From: Streptomyces griseoaurantiacus
GTDB lineage: Bacteria > Actinomycetota > Actinomycetes > Streptomycetales > Streptomycetaceae
Length of the DNA stretch: 64,000 bases
Assembly: GCA_014656015.1 (NCBI GenBank)
Contig: BNBP01000012.1
Span: 1 to 64,000 of the forward strand
Direction: 5' to 3'
The notes below the pieces were generated by a model, which saw only the letters and a program-made list of their open reading frames with translations, was not told the DNA's origin and did not search any database. Made by a program: the position numbers and the translations under genes. Below, piece after piece: positions 58,843 through 64,000 of this stretch. Each line of letters starts with the position of its first letter. Position 1 is the stretch's first letter.

Positions 58843-59367
58843 CTAGCCCAGCCACTTCCGCAGCAGCGCCTCCCGCTCCGCACCCCGGGGTGATCCCCCT
58901 TCCTGGGTGCGGCCCCACTCCGACATAGCGGCCAGGGTCCCGGACGCCGTAGCGGCTCCCTCGGTGAGGCGGGTCAGGAGGGGGAGGGAGAGATCGATCT
59001 CCGCACGGGAGTAGCCGGTGGCCGCGGCCACGTAGGCCGCCAACTCCTGGTCGCACTCGGCTGTCTCCACGCTCACCGTCATCAGCGCCGGGGCCTCGTC
59101 CGCCCCGCCCGAGCCCGGATCCACGAAGTTCAGCGCCGTGGTCACCGCCAGGCCCGTGACCGCGCCCACCCGCCGCCTCAGGGTCTTCACGGGAACGTCC
59201 GTCACCGTCAGGCCCCGCACGTCCCTCCACGCGTGGAAGCCGGACTGTCCCTCCCCGAGGGCGACGACGCCCTCGGGAGACAGGCGCACCCCAGGAGCCA
59301 GGCCGGACGGCTTCGCGCCCACGTACACATCACTCTCGGCTATCCAGAACAGGCCCACCATGGCCAT
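58843..59367 (-). CDS. Uncharacterised 174-residue protein
   Basis: ATG 59367 has GGAGGAAG about 12 nt upstream; a second ATG at 59361 is possible. The protein starts MAMVGLFWIAESDVYVGAKP, has a small beta-rich front half (VRLSPEGVVALGEG, FHAWRDVRGLTV) and an alpha-helical end. It has no signal or membrane helix. The front half looks like a PH-like fold that reads out a stored value, but I do not recognise a family with a known function. It lies inside the segment bounded by the two thiC ends. The 131 bp before it (58712-58842) hold nothing clear. Confidence 0.65.
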   Translation of the reverse strand: MAMVGLFWIAESDVYVGAKPSGLAPGVRLSPEGVVALGEGQSGFHAWRDVRGLTVTDVPVKTLRRRVGAVTGLAVTTALNFVDPGSGGADEAPALMTVSVETAECDQELAAYVAAATGYSRAEIDLSLPLLTRLTEGAATASGTLAAMSEWGRTQEGGSPRGAEREALLRKWLG

Positions 59368-59526
59368 GGGTCGCTCACTTCCTCCCCGATGGCGGAGCCG
59401 CCGGCATGTCTCGTACCACACGATCAGGTCGTTCTCCGCAACGACTGAAGTCATCCGGGAGTTCCTGCATGCGAAACAGGGGCCGCCGTACTGTCCCACT
59501 CCCGGGACGTCCGCACTCAGACTCCA

Positions 59527-59538
59527 CTCGATGAAGAT
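59527..59538 (+). repeat. 12-bp direct repeat, right copy
   Basis: ctcgatgaagat, identical to 57568-57579, at the start of the detached thiC 3' end. The distance between copies is 1,959 bp. Confidence 0.6.
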
Positions 59539-59659
59539 CTCTCAGGACATCCGCCGGGAGCACGGCACCACCCGTGCCGAGGTCGAGGAGGGCATGGCGC
59601 AGAAGTCGAAGGAGTTCGCCCAGGCGGGCAACCGGGTGTATCTGCCGATGGCCGACTGA
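59531..59659 (+). pseudogene. Detached thiC 3' end (42 codons)
   Basis: The frame reads MKISQDIRREHGTTRAEVEE then [20 protein letters not shown] and AD, stop. It matches the last 48 residues of the intact ThiC (MKISQSI..., [19 protein letters not shown]) but with six fewer residues in the middle and high-GC3 codons typical of this genome. It has no ribosome site of its own. It appears to be the original end of thiC, displaced by insertion or recombination. Confidence 0.88.
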
Positions 59660-59677
59660 GTCGCTTCGCGGCCCCGT

Positions 59678-60532
59678 TCAGTCCGGCTGGTGTTCGGGGC
59701 CGCCGAAGTCCGGGCTGGAGAAGTCGGGGCTGGAGTAGCGGGGGCGTGGCCCCGAGGACGTGCCGTCCTCGGGGCTGCTGAAGCCGGGGCGGTCATAGCC
59801 CAGGTGCGGGATGCGGCTCTGCGGCGCCGAGGGCACCGGGCCTTTCAGCGCGGCCCGGTCGGGGTCGGCCAGGGCGTCCCGGAGAAAGGGCAGGAGGCCG
59901 CGTTCCAGGAGCGCCTCGTGCCACGCCTCCCTGGCCCGCAGCATCTCCTCGTACAGGTCCCCCTCGGCGCCGCCGCGCTGTGCGGTGGCGCTGTTGCGCA
60001 GGGCGGTGAGCAGCAGGCCGACCGCGGCGACCAGGATCGCCACCGCGGTGACCGCGCCGAAGACCCAGCCGGTGGTCAGCAGGGTCCGGGCGAAGGCCGG
60101 CTCAGGGCTGAGCATCTTCATGACGTACCCGACGAGCAGGAAGATGGCCGCCGCGGTGCCCGCGAGCACGGGGGCGAGGACGGTGACGACCGCGCCGGCC
60201 CCGGCTCCCGCGGCGGCCTCGCCGACGGCGGCGGCGAGACCCAGCCCGGCCACGTCCGTCTCCGTGGCGGGGGCGTCCTGCAGGGGAGGCGCGGACGGGG
60301 CGGGGCGACGCAGCTCCTGGCGGACCTTCACGTAGTGGTGGTATTCGGCCGCGGCGGCGGTGGTGATGAACGCGGTGGCGCTGAGCGCCATGGTGCGCAG
60401 TTGTTCGGGGTTGAGCCGCTGTACGAGGGCGGCCAGTTCCGGGCGGTGTGCGGCGGAGCGCAGCGCCTCGTCGAGGATCCGCTCGTACTCCTGGCGGTCC
60501 TCACTGTGCAGGTGCTGCGGAACGCTGTTCAT
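59678..60532 (-). CDS. Uncharacterised membrane protein
   Basis: The 284-residue protein starts at ATG 60532. The N-terminal 60 residues are helical (QEYERILDEALRSAAHRPEL), then come two hydrophobic segments near 110-140 (an Ala/Gly/Val-rich helix) and 152-180 (GWVFGAVTAVAILVAAVGLLL), a charged helix (EMLRAREAWHEALLERGLLPFLRDAL) and a Ser/Pro/Asp-rich tail with SSPDF repeats. Such proteins recur in streptomycetes, with no known function. Confidence 0.75.
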   Translation of the reverse strand: MNSVPQHLHSEDRQEYERILDEALRSAAHRPELAALVQRLNPEQLRTMALSATAFITTAAAAEYHHYVKVRQELRRPAPSAPPLQDAPATETDVAGLGLAAAVGEAAAGAGAGAVVTVLAPVLAGTAAAIFLLVGYVMKMLSPEPAFARTLLTTGWVFGAVTAVAILVAAVGLLLTALRNSATAQRGGAEGDLYEEMLRAREAWHEALLERGLLPFLRDALADPDRAALKGPVPSAPQSRIPHLGYDRPGFSSPEDGTSSGPRPRYSSPDFSSPDFGGPEHQPD

Positions 60533-60720
60533 TGCATCCCCCGATGCTCCGTAGGGCTTGGGGCTCGGCATGCTGACGAGCCGTCGGGCAGAAACGGAGG
60601 GGAGCCTGCTACGGATAAGCCGATGGTAGAGCCGCGACGGCACGCGGAGACAGGGGGTTTCCGGAAATTGCCCCTCGCCCGGGACGTTCCGCGTTCCCGG
60701 GCCGGGCGTCGTCCGTGCGG

Positions 60721-61851
60721 TCAGTGCGCCAGGGGAAGTTGCTGGACCAGCAGCTTTCCGGCCATGGTCACTCCGCCGTCCATGGCGAGGGCGAGCCCGT
60801 CGGCGTACAGGTGCGGTCCCTCGACCACGGGCGGTCCGGCCTCCTCGCCGTCCTCCGAGCCGACCTCGCCCAGCAGATACGGGATCGGGCTGTGCCCGTG
60901 CACGATTCGGGTGCCGCCGTAGACGTCCAGCAGGGAGCGGACGGCCTCGGCGCCGCCCTCGTCGCGGAAGGCGAACCGCTTGGTGAACTTGCGGAAGAGG
61001 TCCCAGACCTCGTCCGCGTCGTTGCGGGTGAGCGTCTCGCGGACGGTGTCGTTGACCTCTTCGATGGAGCGGCCGTAGTCGAGGTAGGCGGTGGTGTCCG
61101 AGTGCACCAGGAGGTGCCCGTCGGCGGACTCCATGGCGTCGAGGCGGGACATCCACTGCAGGTGGTGGTCCTGGAGGCGGTCCATGTCGGTCTTCTGACC
61201 GCCGTTCAGCAACCAGGCCGCCTGGAAGGTGGCGGTGCCCGCGCCCGAGTGGACGGGGGTGTCGCCGAACCGCTTGGCGCCCAGCAGCAGCAGCTCGTGG
61301 TTGCCCATGAGCGCCTTGCAGTAGCCGCCGGCCGCGGCCGCCTCGGCGGACAGCCGCATCACGAGGTCGATGACGCCGATGCCGTCGGGGCCGCGGTCGG
61401 TGAAGTCGCCGAGGAACCACAGCCGGGCGGTTCCGGCACACCACTGGCCGGCGGCGTCGAGGAGGCCCTGGGCCTGGAGGGCGGCCACCAGTTCGTCGAG
61501 GTATCCGTGGACGTCGCCGACCACGTACAGGGGGCCGGGGCCCTCGCCGCCGGCGGCGAGGGGCTGCGCCACCGGGGCGGGCGCGGGGTCGACGACGACC
61601 TGGACGGTGTCGCCGCGGTTGATCACCGGCAGGTCGCGCTCGGTGGGCGTGTAGCCCTCCGGATACCCGCCGGGGTAGCCCTCGGGAGAGGTGACGGGCT
61701 GTTCCGCGGGAGCCTCGGGGGGCACGGCGGCCTCCCCGGGACGGACCTCGTGGAGGAACGGACCGGTCTCCTGCACGTACGCGGGCACCCGGAAGTCGCG
61801 CAACGTCGCCACCTGCTCCGCCTCGGGTCCCTGACCGGCCCCCTGAGTCAT
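60721..61851 (-). CDS. Calcineurin-like metallophosphoesterase
   Basis: The 376-residue protein starts at ATG 61851 with GGAGGGG upstream. Metal-binding motifs are GDVHG (112-116), GDFTDRG (148-154), GNHE (183-186) and VHGHSPIP near 322, the full PPP-type set. The N-terminal 105 residues are low complexity (PEGYPGGYPEGYTPT). It probably removes phosphate from a protein or a small molecule; the substrate is unknown. It lies 188 bp upstream of the membrane-protein gene on the same strand. Confidence 0.9.
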   Translation of the reverse strand: MTQGAGQGPEAEQVATLRDFRVPAYVQETGPFLHEVRPGEAAVPPEAPAEQPVTSPEGYPGGYPEGYTPTERDLPVINRGDTVQVVVDPAPAPVAQPLAAGGEGPGPLYVVGDVHGYLDELVAALQAQGLLDAAGQWCAGTARLWFLGDFTDRGPDGIGVIDLVMRLSAEAAAAGGYCKALMGNHELLLLGAKRFGDTPVHSGAGTATFQAAWLLNGGQKTDMDRLQDHHLQWMSRLDAMESADGHLLVHSDTTAYLDYGRSIEEVNDTVRETLTRNDADEVWDLFRKFTKRFAFRDEGGAEAVRSLLDVYGGTRIVHGHSPIPYLLGEVGSEDGEEAGPPVVEGPHLYADGLALAMDGGVTMAGKLLVQQLPLAH

Positions 61852-62186
61852 CGACCCCTCCACCATCGCGCCGCAGCTGCACCGCATCGGACTGCCTGGT
61901 CGCAGCGGCCCGCGGTGTGTGGGCCCATCATAGGAATGCGGATCGTGCCATGTGACGACCCAGGGGTGGTCAATCGGGGAAGCGACGGGCCGGTCGCGGC
62001 TTTCGCCCCGTTTGGGCAGGGCTTTCCCGGTGCCGAAGCGGAGGACGGAGTGCTCGCCGGGCCGGCCGGGGACACGTGCGCGTCACCCGGGCGGCACTGC
62101 TGCCCCGCCCTCCACGGACGGTTCACACCCCGCCGGGGTCCCGCGGTCGCGCGGTCCCCGGCCTCGGGGCGCGGGGCGGGCAGGTC
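61852..62186. other. Gap between the phosphoesterase and lacI genes
   Basis: 335 bases without a supported gene. A GC-rich stretch near 62130-62185 could form a weak hairpin for the lacI gene; nothing stands out. Confidence 0.4.
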
Positions 62187-63296
62187 TCAGCTCTCCGGCG
62201 TGCGCGGAGGGCTGACGGTGGTGCGCGGCGGCCGGCGCCGGGAGGAGGTCCGGATGATCAGCTCGGTCGGTATCACCTGCTCGACCGGCTGCTGCGACTC
62301 CAGCCCCTCGATGGCGTCGATGAGGAGCTGCACCACCGCCGTGCCGATCCGGCGGGGTTTGAGGGAGAGGGTGGTGATCGGCGGCTCGGTGCTCGCGTAG
62401 ACGGTCGACTCGCTGCAGCAGACGAGGAGCAGGTCCTCGGGGACGCGGAGGCCGTACCGGCGGGCGGCGGCCAGCAGATCGGTGCCGTTGGGGTCGAACA
62501 GGCCGTAGACGGCGTCGGGACGGTCGGGGCGGGCGAGCAGTCGGTCCGCCGCGACGGCGCCCGCGCACGGGTCGTGGGCGGGGTAGGCCTCGTAGACCGG
62601 GTCCTGGCCGACCCGCTCGCACCAGCGCAGATAGGCGGTGGTGGACAACCGGGTGTACGTGTCGGTGGTCGTCCCCGTGAGGAGGCCGATGCGGCGGGCG
62701 CCGGCGTCGGCGAGGTGGTCGAGGATGTCAAGGACGGCGGCCTCGTGGTCGTTGTCGACCCAGGCGGTGACCGGCAGCGCGCCCGCCGGGCGGCCGTCGG
62801 AGACCACCGGTAAGCCCTGCCGGACGAGTTCGCTGACGACGGGGTCCTGGTCGGAGGGGTCGATGACGACCGTGCCGTCCAGGGCGACGTTGGACCAGAC
62901 GTCGTGGCGCGAGGTCGCGGGGAGGATCACCAGGGCGTAGCCGCGGGCGAGCGCGGCCGAGGTGGCGGCCCGGGCCATCTCCGCGAAGTACGCGAACTCC
63001 GTGAAGGTGAAAGGTTCATCCCCGTACGTGGTCACGGTCAGGCCGATCAGCCCGGACTTGCCGGTTCTCAGCGTCCGGGCGGCGGCCGACGGGCGGTAGC
63101 CGAGCCGGTCGGCGACCTCGCGGACGTGGCGCCGGGTGGCGTCCGGGAGTCTGCCTTTTCCGTTGAGGGCGTCGGAGACGGTCGTGATGGAGACCCCGGC
63201 GGCGGCGGCGACGTCTCTGATGCCCGCTCGGCCCGGTCGGCCGCCCCGCCGTGCGGTGTCCGCCCGGCTCACCTGGTGCTTCCCTGCTGCTGTCAT
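62187..63296 (-). CDS. LacI-family transcriptional regulator
   Basis: From ATG 63296 the product has 369 residues. The LacI helix-turn-helix and hinge are clear (GIRDVAAAAGVSITTVSDAL and NGKGRLPDATRRHV, about 25-60), followed by a periplasmic-binding-protein-like effector domain with the dimer end. The effector, probably a sugar or related compound, is unknown. No sugar transporter gene lies beside it in this window; its target may be elsewhere. Confidence 0.93.
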   Translation of the reverse strand: MTAAGKHQVSRADTARRGGRPGRAGIRDVAAAAGVSITTVSDALNGKGRLPDATRRHVREVADRLGYRPSAAARTLRTGKSGLIGLTVTTYGDEPFTFTEFAYFAEMARAATSAALARGYALVILPATSRHDVWSNVALDGTVVIDPSDQDPVVSELVRQGLPVVSDGRPAGALPVTAWVDNDHEAAVLDILDHLADAGARRIGLLTGTTTDTYTRLSTTAYLRWCERVGQDPVYEAYPAHDPCAGAVAADRLLARPDRPDAVYGLFDPNGTDLLAAARRYGLRVPEDLLLVCCSESTVYASTEPPITTLSLKPRRIGTAVVQLLIDAIEGLESQQPVEQVIPTELIIRTSSRRRPPRTTVSPPRTPES

Positions 63297-63784
63297 GGCG
63301 AGCCGATAGTAGGGCTCATGCGGTGGGGTAGTGCGGACGCATATGCACCCGTTGACAGGCACGTTTCTGCAAGGTTCAAAGCGAGTAACTACCTTGGAAT
63401 GCAAGGTAGTTGAACGATACAAGGCCAGTACCTGGCTTGTCGGCACGCACGGGCCTGCCAAGGGGGTCATGTCTCGAAGAGGTCTCAACTCACCTTCACG
63501 GGTGATGCGCGCCAGGGGGTGCGCCACCGGCGCGTGCGGACGGAACCGGCGCGCCCCCCGATTAGTGCGCCTTCATGCGCTTTCGTACGAGTGCGGCAGG
63601 GGGCCCGCCTCCGGACCGGCCGCGGACCATCGCCCGCCCCGCGGACGAGCACCGGCGCCCCGCCGCGGGGCCACGTTGTCCACAGGCCATTCGCACCGGC
63701 GCCGAATCCTCATAAGGTGAGAAGCATTGGACGCCGGAACGAGGCACGCCCCCGGGACCGACGGTGTGCGCGAGGAGGACTGCG
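63297..63784. other. Divergent regulatory gap between lacI and the hisC-like gene
   Basis: 488 bases with no supported gene. The lacI-proximal half is AT-richer and holds the inverted repeat 63387-63411; the rest looks like ordinary leader sequence. Confidence 0.5.
63387..63411. promoter_or_regulatory. Candidate operator (9-bp inverted repeat)
   Basis: aactacctt and aaggtagtt (9-bp perfect arms, 7-bp spacer) lie 91 bp before the lacI start. A second aaggtt half-like element is at 63371-63376. The symmetric site would suit a dimeric regulator, possibly of another family (PadR-like sites often contain such arms). Confidence 0.5.
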
Positions 63785-64000
63785 GTGAGCGAGACGAGCC
63801 CGAGGCTGCGTGCCGAGCTGGAGGGTATCCCCACCTACAAGCCGGGCAGGCCCGCGGCGGCGGCCGGCGGCCCGGTCGCCTACAAGCTGTCCTCCAACGA
63901 GAACCCGTACCCCCCGCTGCCGGGCGTCATGGAGACGGTCATGGCGGCGGCCGGATCCTTCAACCGGTACCCGGACCTGGCCTGCACCGCGCTCAGCCAG
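63785..64000 (+). CDS. hisC: Histidinol-phosphate aminotransferase-like protein, N-terminal part
   Basis: GTG 63785 follows GAGGAGG. Seventy-two codons are visible, cut by the window edge. [12 protein letters not shown] and [19 protein letters not shown], then [13 protein letters not shown], match the start of HisC-type class I/II aminotransferases. In streptomycetes a second hisC-like copy lies outside the his operon, so this may serve aromatic or histidinol-phosphate transamination. Confidence 0.85.
   Translation, partial: MSETSPRLRAELEGIPTYKPGRPAAAAGGPVAYKLSSNENPYPPLPGVMETVMAAAGSFNRYPDLACTALSQ

Overview
The window is the replication-origin region of a Streptomyces-type chromosome. The evidence is the very high GC content with strong GC3 bias, the order recF-gnd-dnaN-oriC-dnaA-rpmH-rnpA-yidD-yidC-jag-rsmG-parA-parB, the many parS sites (GTTTCACGTGAAAC), and the sporulation pair ssgR-ssgA, which is known only from sporulating streptomycetes and close relatives. 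The species cannot be named from the sequence alone.

Layout. 1-6.9 kb: a DUF721 gene end, recF, gnd, dnaN and dnaA, all on the minus strand, with a roughly 1 kb oriC holding about 17 DnaA boxes between dnaN and dnaA. 7.1-13.1 kb: the plus-strand block rpmH-rnpA-yidD-yidC-jag-rsmG-parAB. 13.3-25.4 kb: trxBA under a textbook SigR promoter, sigM with its anti-sigma gene, a pseudokinase gene beside murJ, a DUF6049 membrane protein and the CCA-adding enzyme. This block matches the mycobacterial mviN-sigM-trx region. 25.5-36.7 kb: a small secreted or lipoprotein-like protein, an MFS transporter, padR-ino1 with a palindromic operator, a class A PBP, a GT87-type glycosyltransferase, an alanine-racemase-like protein and a FemX-like ligase, so largely cell-envelope genes. 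37.4-42.7 kb: rpsF-ssb-rpsR-rplI, a MATE transporter and dnaB, which is preceded by a second cluster of DnaA boxes. 42.7-55.6 kb: accessory enzymes and regulators (serine hydrolase, GNATs, MarR/MFS, NUDIX, LysR, a Cys/Met-type PLP enzyme, holin-like, cupin), ssgR-ssgA and a YibE/F protein. 55.7-59.7 kb: a TPP riboswitch and thiC, followed by a scar with an IS5-family remnant and a second, detached thiC 3' end. 59.7-64 kb: a membrane protein, a metallophosphoesterase, a LacI regulator and the start of a hisC-like aminotransferase.

How it works together. DnaA, DnaN, SSB, DnaB and RecF serve replication and repair from oriC. ParA/ParB act on eleven perfect and two one-mismatch parS sites spread over 45 kb beside oriC. 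RnpA, YidD, YidC, Jag and MurJ, the pseudokinase, PBP and FemX-like protein serve RNA processing, membrane insertion and peptidoglycan assembly. SigM/RsmA and the SigR-type trxBA promoter link the region to envelope and thiol stress.

Most unusual points: (i) parS sites built into other elements: a 48-bp perfect palindrome inside the anti-sigma gene, three 40-42-bp hairpins placed as terminators, and a degenerate copy inside the TPP riboswitch; (ii) a thiC gene whose 3' end looks foreign, with the apparently native 3' end left 1.95 kb downstream behind a matching 12-bp repeat; (iii) a DnaA with a very long Tyr/Arg/Asp-rich linker; (iv) a DnaA-box cluster before dnaB. No rRNA, tRNA or CRISPR array was recognised.
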